The notes under the pieces are model-generated. The model did no database searches. It was not told the origin of the DNA and saw nothing but the letters and a program-made list of their open reading frames with translations. 64,000 nt of DNA from Aureimonas ureilytica DSM 18598 = NBRC 106430 (lineage in GTDB: Bacteria; Pseudomonadota; Alphaproteobacteria; Rhizobiales; Rhizobiaceae): the NCBI RefSeq assembly GCF_000382705.1, contig NZ_ARQE01000002.1:248001-312000 (forward strand), written 5' to 3'. The position numbers and the translations under genes are program-made. Position 1 is the stretch's first letter; each line of letters starts with the position of its first letter. This document shows, one piece after another, positions 1 through 9,760 of the stretch.

Positions 1-807
1 CGTCTTGTCGGAAATCCACTCCTCGTTCACGTCTTCGTTCGTGCGCGGGAGAATGCGCATGACCTCGCGTCCGCGCGTGTCGACGCGGATCGACGAGCCG
101 ACCGCGTCCATGACGTCGACGGTCTCGGTTTTGGTCAATTCCCACGGACGAGCCTGGAACGCATAGGGTCGCGAGGTCAGCGCACCGACCGGGCAGAGGT
201 CGATGACGTTGCCCTGCAGCTCTGAGGTCATCGCCTGCTCGAGATAGGTCGTGATCTCGGCGTCCTCGCCGCGACCGATCAGCCCGAGCTCCGAGATGCC
301 GGCGACTTCCGTCGTGAAGCGGACGCAGCGCGTGCAATGGATGCAACGCGTCATGATCGTCTTCACGAGCGGACCGATATACTTGTCTTCGACGGCGCGC
401 TTGTTTTCCTTGTAGCGCGACGAGTCGACGCCGAAGGCCATCGCCTGATCCTGCAGGTCGCACTCGCCGCCCTGGTCGCAGATCGGGCAATCCAGCGGAT
501 GGTTGATGAGGAGGAACTCCATCACCCCTTCGCGCGCCTTCTTCACCATCGGCGTGTTGGTGAAGATCTCCGGCGCTTCGCCGTTCGGGCCCGGGCGCAG
601 ATCGCGCACGCCCATGGCGCAGGACGCTGCGGGCTTGGGCGGCCCGCCCTTCACCTCGACCAGACACATGCGGCAATTGCCGGCAACCGAGAGCCGCTCG
701 TGGAAGCAGAAGCGCGGAATTTCGGCACCAGCCTCCTCCGCTGCCTGAAGCAGCGTGTAGTGGTCGGGAACCTCGATCTCGTTGCCGTCGACTTTGATCT
801 TTGCCAT
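1..807 (-). CDS. nuoG: NADH-quinone oxidoreductase subunit G (partial, C-terminus beyond window)
   Basis: Peripheral-arm iron-sulfur subunit of complex I that passes electrons from NuoF/NuoE towards NuoB. Only the first 269 codons are present because the gene runs off the left edge. The start MAKIKVDG fits the family. Visible ligands are C34, C45, C48 and C63 for the N-terminal [2Fe-2S] cluster, then an H-x3-C-x2-C-x5-C motif ([14 protein letters not shown]) and CIHCTRC, as in the 4Fe-4S-rich N-terminal module. It follows nuoF by 72 bases in the same operon. The molybdopterin-like C-terminal domain cannot be assessed. Confidence 0.97.
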   Translation of the reverse strand, partial: MAKIKVDGNEIEVPDHYTLLQAAEEAGAEIPRFCFHERLSVAGNCRMCLVEVKGGPPKPAASCAMGVRDLRPGPNGEAPEIFTNTPMVKKAREGVMEFLLINHPLDCPICDQGGECDLQDQAMAFGVDSSRYKENKRAVEDKYIGPLVKTIMTRCIHCTRCVRFTTEVAGISELGLIGRGEDAEITTYLEQAMTSELQGNVIDLCPVGALTSRPYAFQARPWELTKTETVDVMDAVGSSIRVDTRGREVMRILPRTNEDVNEEWISDKT

Positions 808-879
808 CTGCTTTTTCTCAGTTCCGCTGCCGCCCAACCGGCGAGGCTCGAAGCCCCGCCCCGCTTTCGCGTCGACCGC

Positions 880-2187
880 TTACTCCGCCGCCTGGAGAAT
901 GGCGGGCCGGTCCTTGTCGGCATTGCGTGAAAATTCGTCGATGCGCCGTTCGATCTCGGCGCGGAAATGGCGCACGAGGCCCTGGATCGGCCATGCGGCC
1001 GCGTCGCCGAGCGCGCAGATCGTGTGACCTTCGACCTGCTTCGTCACGTCCAGCAGCATGTCGATCTCGCGCTTCTGCGCGTTGCCGACCACCATGCGCT
1101 CCATGACACGCCACATCCAGCCGGTGCCTTCGCGGCAGGGCGTGCACTGGCCGCAGCTCTCGTGCTTGTAGAAATAGGCGAGCCGCGCGATCGCGCGCAC
1201 GATGTCGGTGGACTTGTCCATGACGATCACGGCGGCCGTGCCGAACGAGGACTTCACCTCGCGCATGCCGTCGAAATCCATGATCGCGTCGACCATCTGC
1301 TCGCCGGGGACCAGCGGGCAGGACGAGCCGCCCGGGATGACCGCCAGTAGATTGTCGTAGCCGCCGCGAACGCCGCCGCAATGGCGGTCGATCAGCTCGC
1401 GGAACGTCACGCCCATCGATTCCTCGACGGTGCAAGGGGTGTTCACATGGCCCGAGATCGAGAAGAGCTTGGTGCCCGTGTTGTTCGGTCGACCGAAGCC
1501 CGCGAACCAGGCGCCGCCGCGGCGGAGGATCGTCGGCGCGACCGCGATGGACTCGACATTGTTGACCGTCGTGGGGCAGCCGTAGAGGCCCATATTCGCC
1601 GGGAACGGCGGCTTCAGGCGCGGCTGGCCCTTCTTGCCTTCGAGGCTTTCGAGCAGCGCCGTTTCTTCGCCGCAGATGTAAGCGCCCGCGCCGTGATGGA
1701 CGAAGACGTCCATGTCCCAGCCGCACTTGTTGTCACGACCGAGGAGACCGGCGTCGTAGCATTCGTCGATGGCGAGCTGCAGCGCTTCGCGCTCGCGAAC
1801 ATATTCCCCGCGGACGTAGATATAGGCCGCGTGAGCCCCCATCGCGAAGCTCGCGATGATGCAGCCCTCGATCAGCGTGAACGGGTCGTTGCGCAGGATC
1901 TCGCGATCCTTGCACGTGCCGGGCTCGGACTCGTCGGCATTCACGACGAGGTAATGCGGGCGATCGCCCACTTCCTTCGGCATGAAGGACCACTTGAGAC
2001 CGGTCGGGAAGCCCGCGCCGCCGCGTCCGCGCAGACCCGACGCCTTCATCTCGTTGATGATCCAGTCCCGGCCCTTGCCGATGATGTCGGCCGTGCCGTC
2101 GAAATGGCCGCGACGCATCGCGCCCTTCAGGCTCTTGTCCCGAAGGCCGTAGATATTGGTGAAGATGCGATCCTGATCCTGCAGCAT
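880..2187 (-). CDS. nuoF: NADH-quinone oxidoreductase subunit F (NADH- and FMN-binding)
   Basis: Entry point of complex I: it binds NADH and FMN and carries the N3 [4Fe-4S] cluster. The protein is 435 aa, the usual length. The glycine-rich [10 protein letters not shown] nucleotide/FMN loop lies at residues 54-63, and the cluster motif [11 protein letters not shown] lies in the C-terminal third. The frame stays open upstream of residue 1, but the start MLQDQDRIF is preceded by a GGGGAAG-type ribosome binding site and matches the family. The gene begins 16 bases after nuoE. Confidence 0.97.
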   Translation of the reverse strand: MLQDQDRIFTNIYGLRDKSLKGAMRRGHFDGTADIIGKGRDWIINEMKASGLRGRGGAGFPTGLKWSFMPKEVGDRPHYLVVNADESEPGTCKDREILRNDPFTLIEGCIIASFAMGAHAAYIYVRGEYVREREALQLAIDECYDAGLLGRDNKCGWDMDVFVHHGAGAYICGEETALLESLEGKKGQPRLKPPFPANMGLYGCPTTVNNVESIAVAPTILRRGGAWFAGFGRPNNTGTKLFSISGHVNTPCTVEESMGVTFRELIDRHCGGVRGGYDNLLAVIPGGSSCPLVPGEQMVDAIMDFDGMREVKSSFGTAAVIVMDKSTDIVRAIARLAYFYKHESCGQCTPCREGTGWMWRVMERMVVGNAQKREIDMLLDVTKQVEGHTICALGDAAAWPIQGLVRHFRAEIERRIDEFSRNADKDRPAILQAAE

Positions 2188-2203
2188 ATCCGCTTCCCCG
2201 CCC

Positions 2204-3400
2204 TTAGCGCTTCGGCTCGTCAGCGTTCGGAACGCTGCGGTTTTCGCTTCCCGAGGCACCGGCTTCGCTCGCCGGGGTGCCGGTCGTATCGGACGTGTTC
2301 CGACGCTCGCCTTCCAGACGACCGCTCGCGCCGGCTTCGCGGTTCGAAAGGTCCTCGCCCGCCGGCGCGGCACCAGCCGCATCGCCCGGAACGCGCTGCT
2401 CGTCGCGAACGACGCGGTCCTCGGCTGCCTCGCCCTTGGTCTTCAGCGGACCGTCGGTGCGCGGCTTGCCGTCCACCGACCCGCGTCCCGCGCCGAACTC
2501 GGCTTCGTCGCGCTGCTTCTGGTCGGTCGGCCCTTGCGAGGTTCCGCCGGTGCGCCCGGCGCCCGGCTGATCCGCACCCGCTGCGGGATCGACGCTCGTT
2601 TCGCCTTCCTTGGCGGAATGCGAGTCGGCGGCCGAAGCCTTGCCCGGCGCCTGGATCGTCGGATCGGTTTCCGGCGCGCTCGTTTCCACGCGGCCAGCCT
2701 GCGAGGGCGGCGTCGAAGCCTCGCCCGTCGCGCTCGAACCCGATGCGGACTGGCCGCGCGCACGCGCTTCGTCCGGACCGTCCTCGTCATTGAACGCGGT
2801 CAGCGTCGTCAGACCACCCATCGGGACCGAGAGATGGCGGTCGACCTGCGGCCCCTTGCGAACGCTGGCGCCCTCGCCGGCATCGAAAGCCTCGATGATC
2901 TCACCCAGACGCTCGGGGGTGAGGTCCTCGTAGGTGTCCTTGAAAATCATCACCATGGGCGCATTGACGCAGGCGCCCAGACACTCCACCTCTTCCCACG
3001 ACAGGGTGCCGGCTTCGTTCAGGTGGAACGGCTCGGGGTGGATATGCTTCCGGCAGACGGCCTTCAGATCCTCGGCGCCGCGCAGCATGCAGGGCGTCGT
3101 GCCGCAAACCTGAACATGGGCGCGGGTGCCGACCGGCTTCAGCTGGAACTGCGTATAGAAGGTGGCGACTTCGAGCACGCGGATCATGGGCATGCGCAGA
3201 CGATCGGCGACATACTCGATCGCCGCCTTGGTGACCCAGCCGTCCTGTTCCTGGGCGCGCATCAACAGCGGGATCACCGCCGATTGCTGGCGCGCTTCGG
3301 GATATTTCGCGATCGTCGCGACAGCCCACCGCTCGTTTTCATCCGAGAACGCAAAGCTCTGGGGCTGAACGGTATCTTCCGCAAGGCGTCGGACAGACAT
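2204..3400 (-). CDS. nuoE: NADH-quinone oxidoreductase subunit E with long disordered tail
   Basis: Thioredoxin-fold [2Fe-2S] subunit (cluster N1a) of the complex I dehydrogenase module. C99 and C104, then C140 and C144, form the C-x4-C and C-x3-C ligand pairs. The globular domain ends near residue 190. It is followed by about 200 residues of low-complexity sequence rich in Gly, Ala, Glu, Ser and Thr, so the 398 aa length is more than twice that of compact NuoE proteins. Extended NuoE tails occur in alphaproteobacteria; the function of this one is unknown. The start [20 protein letters not shown] looks natural. Confidence 0.95.
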   Translation of the reverse strand: MSVRRLAEDTVQPQSFAFSDENERWAVATIAKYPEARQQSAVIPLLMRAQEQDGWVTKAAIEYVADRLRMPMIRVLEVATFYTQFQLKPVGTRAHVQVCGTTPCMLRGAEDLKAVCRKHIHPEPFHLNEAGTLSWEEVECLGACVNAPMVMIFKDTYEDLTPERLGEIIEAFDAGEGASVRKGPQVDRHLSVPMGGLTTLTAFNDEDGPDEARARGQSASGSSATGEASTPPSQAGRVETSAPETDPTIQAPGKASAADSHSAKEGETSVDPAAGADQPGAGRTGGTSQGPTDQKQRDEAEFGAGRGSVDGKPRTDGPLKTKGEAAEDRVVRDEQRVPGDAAGAAPAGEDLSNREAGASGRLEGERRNTSDTTGTPASEAGASGSENRSVPNADEPKR

Positions 3401-3555
3401 TGGACCTCGACTTCAGAACGGTTCCAACATGCGTATGTTGCGGCGCGTTCTAACATAGAATGCACAAAAGACCAGCGGCTTCACGTCTCCGCGAGCGCCG
3501 ATATGATTTCGGTCACGAGTTCGAACCGAGGCCCTCGTAGACCTCGGCGGAACGC

Positions 3556-4746
3556 TTAGCGATCGACCTCGCCGAACACGATATCGCACGACCCAAGGAT
3601 CGCGGACACGTCGGCCAGCATGTGGTTGCGGCACAGGAAATCCAGCGCCTGCAGATGGGCAAACCCGGGAGCCCGGATCTTGCAGCGATAGGGCTTGTTC
3701 GTCCCGTCCGCCACGAGATAGACGCCGAACTCGCCCTTCGGCGCTTCCACGGCGGCGTAGACTTCGCCTTCGGGAACGTGGAAGCCCTCGGTGTAGAGCT
3801 TGAAGTGGTGGATCAGCGCTTCCATCGAACGCTTCATGGCGGCGCGCTTGGGCGGCACCACCTTGCCTTCGGTGGACGAGATCGGACCGACGCGATCCTT
3901 GCCGGCCAACCGCTCGATGCACTGCTTCATGATCGCGGTGGACTGACGCATCTCTTCCATGCGGATGAGATAGCGGTCGTAGCAGTCGCCATTCTTGCCG
4001 ATCGGAATGTCGAACTGCATCTGGTCGTAGCATTCGTAGGGCTGCGACTTGCGCAGGTCCCAAGCCGCTCCCGAACCGCGCACCATCACGCCCGAGAAGC
4101 CGAGCGCCAAACCGTCCTCCAGCGAGACGACGCCGATATCGACGTTGCGCTGCTTGAAGATGCGGTTTTCGGTCAGAAGCTCGTCGATATCGGCGAGCGC
4201 CTTCAGGAACGGGTCGCACCAGGCGCCGATATCGTCGACCAACTGGGCGTCGAGATCCTGATGCACACCGCCCGGACGGAAATAGGCGGCGTGAAGCCGC
4301 GCACCGCTGGCGCGCTCATAGAACACCATGAGCTTTTCGCGCTCTTCGAAGCCCCAGAGCGGCGGCGTCAGCGCGCCGACGTCCATCGCCTGCGTCGTCA
4401 CGTTCAGGAGATGCGACAGAATGCGGCCGATCTCGCAGTAGAGAACGCGGATCAGCTGCGCCTTGATCGGAACGTCCACCTCGGCCAGCCGCTCGACGGC
4501 GAGGCAGAAGGCATGCTCCTGGTTCATCGGCGCGACATAGTCGAGGCGGTCGAAATAGGGGATCGCCTGGAGATAGGTCTTCTGCTCGATCAGCTTCTCG
4601 GTGCCGCGATGCAGGAGGCCGATATGCGGGTCCACGCGCTCGACATTCTCGCCATCGAGTTCGAGAACGAGACGAAGCACGCCGTGGGCCGCCGGATGCT
4701 GCGGCCCGAAATTGATGTTGAAGTTTCGGACGTCGATCTCAGCCAC
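3556..4746 (-). CDS. nuoD: NADH-quinone oxidoreductase subunit D
   Basis: The 49-kDa-type subunit at the quinone-binding junction of complex I, descended from the hydrogenase large subunit. The protein is 396 aa, the standard length, starting [22 protein letters not shown]; the GPQHPAAHG motif is characteristic. It ends with [10 protein letters not shown], typical of the family. It lies between nuoC (137 bases upstream) and nuoE. The gap to nuoE is 155 bases, long for this operon, with no convincing gene in it. Confidence 0.97.
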   Translation of the reverse strand: MAEIDVRNFNINFGPQHPAAHGVLRLVLELDGENVERVDPHIGLLHRGTEKLIEQKTYLQAIPYFDRLDYVAPMNQEHAFCLAVERLAEVDVPIKAQLIRVLYCEIGRILSHLLNVTTQAMDVGALTPPLWGFEEREKLMVFYERASGARLHAAYFRPGGVHQDLDAQLVDDIGAWCDPFLKALADIDELLTENRIFKQRNVDIGVVSLEDGLALGFSGVMVRGSGAAWDLRKSQPYECYDQMQFDIPIGKNGDCYDRYLIRMEEMRQSTAIMKQCIERLAGKDRVGPISSTEGKVVPPKRAAMKRSMEALIHHFKLYTEGFHVPEGEVYAAVEAPKGEFGVYLVADGTNKPYRCKIRAPGFAHLQALDFLCRNHMLADVSAILGSCDIVFGEVDR

Positions 4747-4883
4747 GGTCAGGCCCCTTGTTCGTTAGCGAAGTGCGCCAGACATCGGGCGCCGGTCAGC
4801 ATACGTGTTTGCACCGAGGACCTCGCCTCGGACGCAGGGAACTGCGAGAAAGCCCCTCAAGGCCGCTCGCAGCGCCCTCCTCG

Positions 4884-5483
4884 TCAGTTCGCCTTTGCCT
4901 TCTCGTCGCCCGGCAGAACGTAGTCCGTTCCTTCCCAAGGCGACAGAAAGTCGAAATTGCGGAACTCCTGGCGGAGCTGCACGGGTTCGTAGACGACCTG
5001 CTTCAGCTCTTCGTCGTAGTGAACCTCGACAAAGCCGGTCAGCGGGAAGTCTTTGCGCAGCGGATGCCCCTCGAAACCGTAGTCCGTGAGGATGCGGCGA
5101 AGATCGGGATGGCCCGTGAAGAGAATGCCGTAGAGATCGTACGCTTCGCGCTCGAACCAGTCGGCGCCCGGGAAAACGCCGAAGATCGAGGGAACCGGAC
5201 GGTCCTCGTTCGTTACGACCTTCACGCGGATGCGCTGGTTCAGATGCAGCGAGAGGAAGTGATAGACGACCTCGAACCGATCGACGCGGTTCGGATAGTC
5301 CACGCCCGCCACGTCGATGAAGCACTTGAACTGGCACTGCGAATTGTCGCGCAGGAAAGTGACGGTCTCGACGATATCCGCCGGCCGAACTTCGATGGTC
5401 AGTTCGCCATAAGCGATCTTCGCCTCGACGAGCTTGTCGCCGAGTGCCTCGCCCAGGAAGTCCGAAAGCTCGCTCATGCTCAT
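4884..5483 (-). CDS. nuoC: NADH-quinone oxidoreductase subunit C
   Basis: The 30-kDa-type hydrophilic subunit that bridges NuoD and NuoB. The frame is open further upstream, but that part overlaps nuoB and looks like out-of-frame nuoB sequence. The start [15 protein letters not shown] lies one base after the nuoB stop, giving 199 aa; a second Met two codons later is possible. The family segment [19 protein letters not shown] is present, followed by the DPLR-like [23 protein letters not shown] region in pieces. Confidence 0.95.
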   Translation of the reverse strand: MSMSELSDFLGEALGDKLVEAKIAYGELTIEVRPADIVETVTFLRDNSQCQFKCFIDVAGVDYPNRVDRFEVVYHFLSLHLNQRIRVKVVTNEDRPVPSIFGVFPGADWFEREAYDLYGILFTGHPDLRRILTDYGFEGHPLRKDFPLTGFVEVHYDEELKQVVYEPVQLRQEFRNFDFLSPWEGTDYVLPGDEKAKAN

Positions 5484-5484
5484 G

Positions 5485-6042
5485 TCAGCGCTCGATGGTC
5501 CCAAGGCGGCGGATCTTCTTCTGCAGGAGCAGCATGCCGTAAAGCAGCGCTTCTGCCGTCGGCGGGCAGCCCGGCACGTAGATATCGACCGGAACGACCC
5601 GGTCGCAGCCGCGCACCACCGAATAGGAATAGTGGTAGTAGCCGCCGCCATTGGCGCAGGAGCCCATCGAGATGACGTAGCGCGGCTCCGGCATCTGGTC
5701 GTAGACCTTGCGGAGCGCGGGCGCCATCTTGTTGGTCAGCGTGCCGGCGACGATCATGAGATCGGACTGGCGGGGCGAAGCGCGCGGGGCGAACCCGAAG
5801 CGCTCGCCGTCATAACGCGGCATGGACATCTGCATCATCTCGACCGCGCAGCAGGCGAGACCGAAGGTCATCCACATGAGCGAGCCGGTGCGTGCCCACT
5901 GGATGAGATCCTCGGTGGAGGTGACGATGAAGCCCTTGTCGGCGAGTTCGTTGTTGACGTCGGTCACGAACGGGTCTGCTGCGGGAGCGACCTGAAGGTC
6001 CGAGCGTGACGCCAGCGAAGAGGAAGCGGGGTTCAATCCCAT
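5485..6042 (-). CDS. nuoB: NADH-quinone oxidoreductase subunit B
   Basis: Carries the terminal cluster N2 next to the quinone site. The ligands are visible as the tandem C64-C65 (GLACCAVEM), C129 (GSCANGG) and C159 ([10 protein letters not shown]) of a 185 aa protein. The start MGLNPASSS overlaps the nuoA stop by 10 bases and has an AAAGGTG element upstream. An ATG seven codons earlier (at 6063) is possible but lacks a good ribosome binding site. Translational coupling to nuoA is likely. Confidence 0.95.
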   Translation of the reverse strand: MGLNPASSSLASRSDLQVAPAADPFVTDVNNELADKGFIVTSTEDLIQWARTGSLMWMTFGLACCAVEMMQMSMPRYDGERFGFAPRASPRQSDLMIVAGTLTNKMAPALRKVYDQMPEPRYVISMGSCANGGGYYHYSYSVVRGCDRVVPVDIYVPGCPPTAEALLYGMLLLQKKIRRLGTIER

Positions 6043-6398
6043 TCCAACGCACCTTTCTTCCATTCGTAGACGAAGCCGACGGTCAACACGCCGAGGAACA
6101 CCATCATCGACCAGAGCCCGGCCCAGCCCAGCTCATGGAACGAGGCGGCCCAGGGGAACAGGAAGGCGACTTCCAGATCGAAGATGATGAACAGGATCGA
6201 CACCAGATAGAACCGAACGTCGAACTTCATTCGGGAATCGTCGAAGGCGTCGAAACCGCATTCGTAGGCCGAGAGCTTCTCGTCGTCGGGAGCCTTGAAC
6301 GCCAGAAGGAACGGCGAGACCAGAAGGGCCAAGCCGATCAGCAGCGCAACGCCGACGAAGATAACGATCGGGAGATAAGAACCAAGGAGCTCGTTCAC
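6033..6398 (-). CDS. nuoA: NADH-quinone oxidoreductase subunit A (GTG start)
   Basis: Small membrane subunit with three predicted transmembrane helices near the quinone channel. The frame extends far upstream, but the real start is a GTG at 6396-6398 ([16 protein letters not shown]), preceded by GGAGAG eight bases away. This gives 121 aa, the usual NuoA length. The loop with [21 protein letters not shown] is the conserved TMH1-2 loop carrying the cysteine used in active/deactive studies. It is the first gene of the operon; the 283 bases upstream to tRNA-Asp should hold the nuo promoter. Confidence 0.95.
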   Translation of the reverse strand: MNELLGSYLPIVIFVGVALLIGLALLVSPFLLAFKAPDDEKLSAYECGFDAFDDSRMKFDVRFYLVSILFIIFDLEVAFLFPWAASFHELGWAGLWSMMVFLGVLTVGFVYEWKKGALEWD

Positions 6399-6681
6399 AA
6401 GCCTAACTCTCCATATCGCGAACGCGTCGCGATCCGGCAACGGGTTGAAGCATCTCAAACTTTCGGCTGCATTAACGTCGCTGGAGTCAACCGACCGGAA
6501 GCCCCAAGGCCGTCTCCGCCGAACCAAATCGGGGCGAGAATTAGACCCTTCCCAAAGTAGAAGCAAGGCGCCTTTCGTCACTGCGAAGGACTTCGCGCAA
6601 GCTCACGCACCGCAACCATGCGACCGATGGAATCACATGGCTGAACGAATACGAAAAGGTAGAATGGAGGGGCATCAAAGA

Positions 6682-6758
6682 TGGCGCGAGTGACGGGGCT
6701 CGAACCCGCGACCTCCGGCGTGACAGGCCGGCACTCTAACCGACTGAGCTACACCCGC
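6682..6758 (-). tRNA. tRNA-Asp(GTC), copy 2 of a tandem pair
   Basis: 77 nt cloverleaf including encoded CCA. The acceptor GCGGGTG pairs with CACTCGC, the anticodon stem GCCGG/CCGGC encloses loop CTGTCAC with anticodon GTC, and the T-arm reads GGTTCGAGCC. The sequence is identical to the copy at 6793-6869 and is probably cotranscribed with it. Confidence 0.97.
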
Positions 6759-6792
6759 GCAAACGACCGCCAAAGCGATCTATATGTATAAA

Positions 6793-6869
6793 TGGCGCGA
6801 GTGACGGGGCTCGAACCCGCGACCTCCGGCGTGACAGGCCGGCACTCTAACCGACTGAGCTACACCCGC
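6793..6869 (-). tRNA. tRNA-Asp(GTC), copy 1 of a tandem pair
   Basis: Identical in all 77 nt to the copy 34 bases downstream, with anticodon GTC and encoded CCA. This is the promoter-proximal copy: a TTGACA-containing promoter lies about 40 bases upstream. The two copies plus flanking CG bases look like a recent tandem duplication. Confidence 0.97.
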
Positions 6870-6909
6870 GCTTCGTGCCGCTGTCGTCTCCGTCAGCGGC
6901 ATGAGTGGT

Positions 6910-6938
6910 CGTTTAGGTCCTAGCGCTTTCGGTGTCAA
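6910..6938 (-). promoter_or_regulatory. sigma70-type promoter for the tRNA-Asp pair
   Basis: On the minus strand a perfect TTGACA (-35, 6933-6938) is followed after 17 bases by TAAACG (-10, 6910-6915). The predicted transcript would start about 35 bases before the first tRNA-Asp. The -10 match is weak, but spacing and position are right for a stable-RNA promoter. Confidence 0.55.
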
Positions 6939-7110
6939 CGCCCTTTTGCAATATCAGCGATTTCAGTGACTTACGCCCTCCCCTCGCTGATTCATCGCCG
7001 GCCGGTGACAGAATCACGGAGTTTGGATGACGAATCGGCGGGTGAATCGCGTGGTTCGGTCGGAGACAGGTGCTGTGAAGAGCCGTGCGACGGCGAGAAA
7101 AGCTCTGCGC

Positions 7111-7139
7111 TTGCAATTTCGCGTTCGAGCCACTATCGA
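7111..7139 (+). promoter_or_regulatory. sigma70-type promoter for tRNA-Val
   Basis: TTGCAA (7111-7116) and TATCGA (7134-7139) are separated by exactly 17 bases and lie about 10 bases ahead of the mature 5' end of tRNA-Val, leaving a leader of only a few bases. Each hexamer matches four of six consensus positions. Confidence 0.5.
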
Positions 7140-7149
7140 ATGGCGCGTC

Positions 7150-7225
7150 GGGCGATTAGCTCAGTTGGTAGAGCGCCTCGCTTACACCGAGGATGTCGGC
7201 AGTTCGAGCCTGTCATCGCCCACCA
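7150..7225 (+). tRNA. tRNA-Val(TAC)
   Basis: 76 nt cloverleaf with encoded CCA. The acceptor GGGCGAT pairs with ATCGCCC, and the anticodon stem CCTCG/CGAGG encloses CTTACAC, giving anticodon TAC. It is the last core feature before the accessory island, which starts immediately downstream of its 3' end. tRNA 3' ends are common integration sites, but no second copy of the 3' end was found by eye in the window. Confidence 0.97.
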
Positions 7226-7769
7226 TGAACCCGCACAACAGCTTCAGGGACTTGCGAGGCGATCTCAGCCCCTTCCCGCGCAGCTGACGCCGGTCCCTTA
7301 CACATGCTCACCGCGAGATGATCGTTCTCGAAGCCGCCTGCCTTGGACGGTTGGGTCTTGGGGTCGATCGGGTCCTCGACGCCCCGCAGACGATCGTCGT
7401 CGCCCTAGCTCTCGCAATGTCCTCGAAAAGCTCGTCCGTTATCCGAATCTCGTCGCCGTAGAGCAGCGTCTGGCGGCCTCCTTCACGGCGTCCTCGGGTC
7501 GCGTGCTCGTTCGACACGGCTCTCTTCCTCAGTGTCGGCATAGGGCCTGCAGAATCTTGGGTTCCAGCGCAACGAAACGTCAGCCGGAGGGTGCCCACGC
7601 AAAGCAGAAGCTTCTCCGGCCTCGATGCATGCCTTTGGACGGCTGAGGTCGGAAACCCCGAACATGTTGCCTCGCGGCTGACATCGCTTCTTTCTATCCG
7701 GACCGGCCGCCGTACATCGACCGCAGGAAGTGGGGACATCCGGGGGAACGGACGGCGAAAGGCGGCACC
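7226..7769. other. intergenic stretch at the island edge, no gene recognised
   Basis: 544 bases between tRNA-Val and the hydrolase gene. Frames are open on both strands because of the high GC content, but none gives a recognisable protein or has a plausible start with a ribosome binding site. It could hold decayed sequence from the insertion event. No repeat of the tRNA-Val 3' end, integrase fragment or IS end was seen. Confidence 0.5.
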
Positions 7770-8657
7770 ATGTTCGAAGGGTTCAGGCTGGAGCGGGTCG
7801 TCTTGACCGAGGCGACGCTCCGCGTTCGCGTCGGCGGCAGCGGCCCACCGCTCCTCCTCCTCCACGGCCACCCGCGCACCCACGCCACCTGGCATCGCGT
7901 CGCGCCGGTCCTCGCCGAGCGCTTTACCGTCGTGTGTCCGGACCTGCGCGGCTTTGGCGAATCCTCCAAGCCCGCCGACACGCCCGACCATTCCGGCTCG
8001 TCGAAACGGGCGAAAGCGCGCGATTGCGTCGAGCTGATGCGCCATTTCGGATTCGATCGCTTCGGGCTCGTCGGCCATGACCGGGGGTCTTACACCGCGT
8101 TCCGCACGGCGATGGATCATCCGGGCTCGGTCAGTCGACTCGTCATCCTCGACGGCATACCGATCGCGGACGCGTTGGCCCGCTGCGACGCCCGGTTCGC
8201 CAGCGCCTGGTGGCACTGGTTCTTCTTCGCTCAAAGCCAGAAACCCGAACGGGCGATCCTTGCCGACCCCGACGCCTGGTATGGCGGAGAACCCGACGTA
8301 ATGAGCGAGGATGCCTATGCCGACTTCCGGCGCGCCATCCACGACCCCGCGACCGTCCACGGCATGGTCGAGGACTACCGCGCCGGGCTCGGGATCGACC
8401 GAGCTCACGACGAGGCGGACCGGGCCGCGGGGCGCAAGCTCGCCTGCCCTCTCCTCGTCCTGTGGTCGGCCCGCGACGATCTCGAACAGCTCCATGGCGA
8501 CATAGTGGAGATCTGGCGCGGTTGGGCCGCAGACGTGCGCGGACACAGCCTCGATTGCGGACATCACATGGCCGAGGAGGCGCCGGAAGAACTGGCCGCG
8601 GACCTCGCGCAGTTCTTCGAAGGTCCGACAGGAACGCGGCCTACGATCCCCACGTGA
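7770..8657 (+). CDS. alpha/beta hydrolase, haloacetate dehalogenase (DehH1/FAcD)-like
   Basis: 295 aa cytoplasmic alpha/beta hydrolase. The oxyanion loop HGHPRTHATW, nucleophile elbow VGHDRGS with D104, W147-W150 (WWHW) and the C-terminal GHHMAEEAPEE histidine (H265) match the fluoroacetate/haloacetate dehalogenase group. That group uses Asp instead of Ser as nucleophile and attacks the alpha carbon of short halo-acids. R105 is present, but the second carboxylate-binding Arg, three residues later in fluoroacetate dehalogenase, is Y108 here, so the substrate may differ. The start follows an AAAGGCGG site. It stands alone at the island edge. Family assignment is good; substrate is unknown. Confidence 0.85.
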   Translation: MFEGFRLERVVLTEATLRVRVGGSGPPLLLLHGHPRTHATWHRVAPVLAERFTVVCPDLRGFGESSKPADTPDHSGSSKRAKARDCVELMRHFGFDRFGLVGHDRGSYTAFRTAMDHPGSVSRLVILDGIPIADALARCDARFASAWWHWFFFAQSQKPERAILADPDAWYGGEPDVMSEDAYADFRRAIHDPATVHGMVEDYRAGLGIDRAHDEADRAAGRKLACPLLVLWSARDDLEQLHGDIVEIWRGWAADVRGHSLDCGHHMAEEAPEELAADLAQFFEGPTGTRPTIPT

Positions 8658-8904
8658 AGCCACCGACGGTGGGTCTTATCCAATGGCGCTCCGTCGGCGC
8701 GGCACCGGCATTCCCGAGGACTCATGTTCTGGCGCAAGAGCCTGAGGTTCGATGGCAACGAACGAGTCTTGCAAGCTCCCTCAAAGGCCAAGGCTGGAAC
8801 GTCGCCGCCCCGTCCTTGGTTGTGTCGCTAGGGTCGAGAGGGTGAGTTGACCAAGGGTGTGATGAACGCGTGGGAGATCGAGTAGCTGTCATGGCGGCGG
8901 ATGC

Positions 8905-9213
8905 ATGAAAACCGAAAAAACGGCCCGACTTCGCAAGGGTCCGCAGATGATGGGCGGGCCGATGAATTTCCTCGTGTCGGTCGATACGCGAATCGACGGC
9001 GACATCGTCCTTCCCCCCGATCGATATCAGGGGACGGTCGCCTGGAAGGAAACGGCGACACGGTCAGGCGTCGAGCGATCCAAGAAGCGCTACAAGATCG
9101 AACTTCCCGCAGCGGATGTCGTGCGCTGGGGCGGCGCTCCGGTGACGGGCGGAGCGACATGTTGGATCGACATCAGCACCGAGGTGGCCTCTGGTGAGAT
9201 CAAGACGCTCTGA
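8905..9213 (+). CDS. hypothetical protein, 102 aa
   Basis: A small soluble protein of unknown function. It begins MKTEKTARLRKGPQMMG, has a central segment with DGDIVLPPDRYQGTVAWKE and ends TEVASGEIKTL. The composition is natural, with mixed charged and hydrophobic residues and no long low-complexity run. GGCGGA precedes the chosen ATG; internal Met codons at residues 15, 16 and 20 are alternatives. No domain was recognised and its neighbours give no strong hint. Confidence 0.55.
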   Translation: MKTEKTARLRKGPQMMGGPMNFLVSVDTRIDGDIVLPPDRYQGTVAWKETATRSGVERSKKRYKIELPAADVVRWGGAPVTGGATCWIDISTEVASGEIKTL

Positions 9214-9549
9214 CCGGGAGGCGACAGGTCCTGCGCATTAGGTCAAGCGACCGCTTTTGACCCTTGCAAGCCGTTTGGCCGGGGACAGCGAGACTCCTGA
9301 AGCCGACCTTCGTGAATGATTCTGAACCTCGTGCGATCAGAGCGTCCACATCTCGGCGATGACAGTTTTTCGTCGTGGTGACATGGAAGACGAGGCGTCT
9401 TTGGAGCCTGCGGGATTGCGCATCCCGAGCGGCATGGCTGGTTGCACGGAAGGATCAGAGCGATCCGACAAATCCTTGAGGTCCACCCTTCAAGCCGCGA
9501 CAATCACCCTCTGACTCGCCAGAAATTGGGGCCCGCAGGATGAGGTTCG
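9214..9549. other. intergenic stretch without recognised gene
   Basis: About 340 bases between the hypothetical gene and the YeeE remnant. An imperfect inverted repeat, GTCAAGCG/CGCTTTTGAC, lies at about 9242-9261. It could be a transcription end or protein site but has no T-run. No credible coding sequence was seen. The missing front part of the YeeE gene was looked for here and not found. Confidence 0.4.
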
Positions 9550-9760
9550 TCCGCGATCCCGCTCCTGGCGAGTGGGCGCATCGCCGGCATCAGCGGCATC
9601 CTCGATGGAGTTCTTGAGCGGGGGACGAGCGGCCACGATGTCTGCGGCATCGCCTGCGCCCTCGCCACCTGGCGGATCTTCATCCGGCCGGTGAAGGCGC
9701 ATCTCTTCGCTACGTTTTCCGATCACGTCCTGACAAGTCGCCAGCGGACCCGCCGTTGGT
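9550..9760 (+). pseudogene. remnant of a YeeE/YedE-family sulfur transporter gene
   Basis: One frame from 9550 reads AIPLLASGRIAGISGILDGV and then GTSGHDVCGI. From memory, the YeeE/YedE (Sulf_transp) family has the motifs NGRIAGISGI near its N-terminus and C-TSGHGVCGI-RLSPRS further on. Here the two motifs are only about 10 residues apart, so the stretch between them is deleted. The sequence after CGI resembles the family better after a shift into the next frame (RLRPRHLADL). There is no start codon or ribosome binding site, and the frame ends soon after. YeeE genes usually accompany exactly the persulfide dioxygenase/ArsR genes that follow here. Confidence 0.6.

Noticed and set aside
6966-7646. 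A plus-strand frame of 226 codons running across tRNA-Val
   Set aside because: It reads straight through a confident tRNA gene and gives no recognisable protein.
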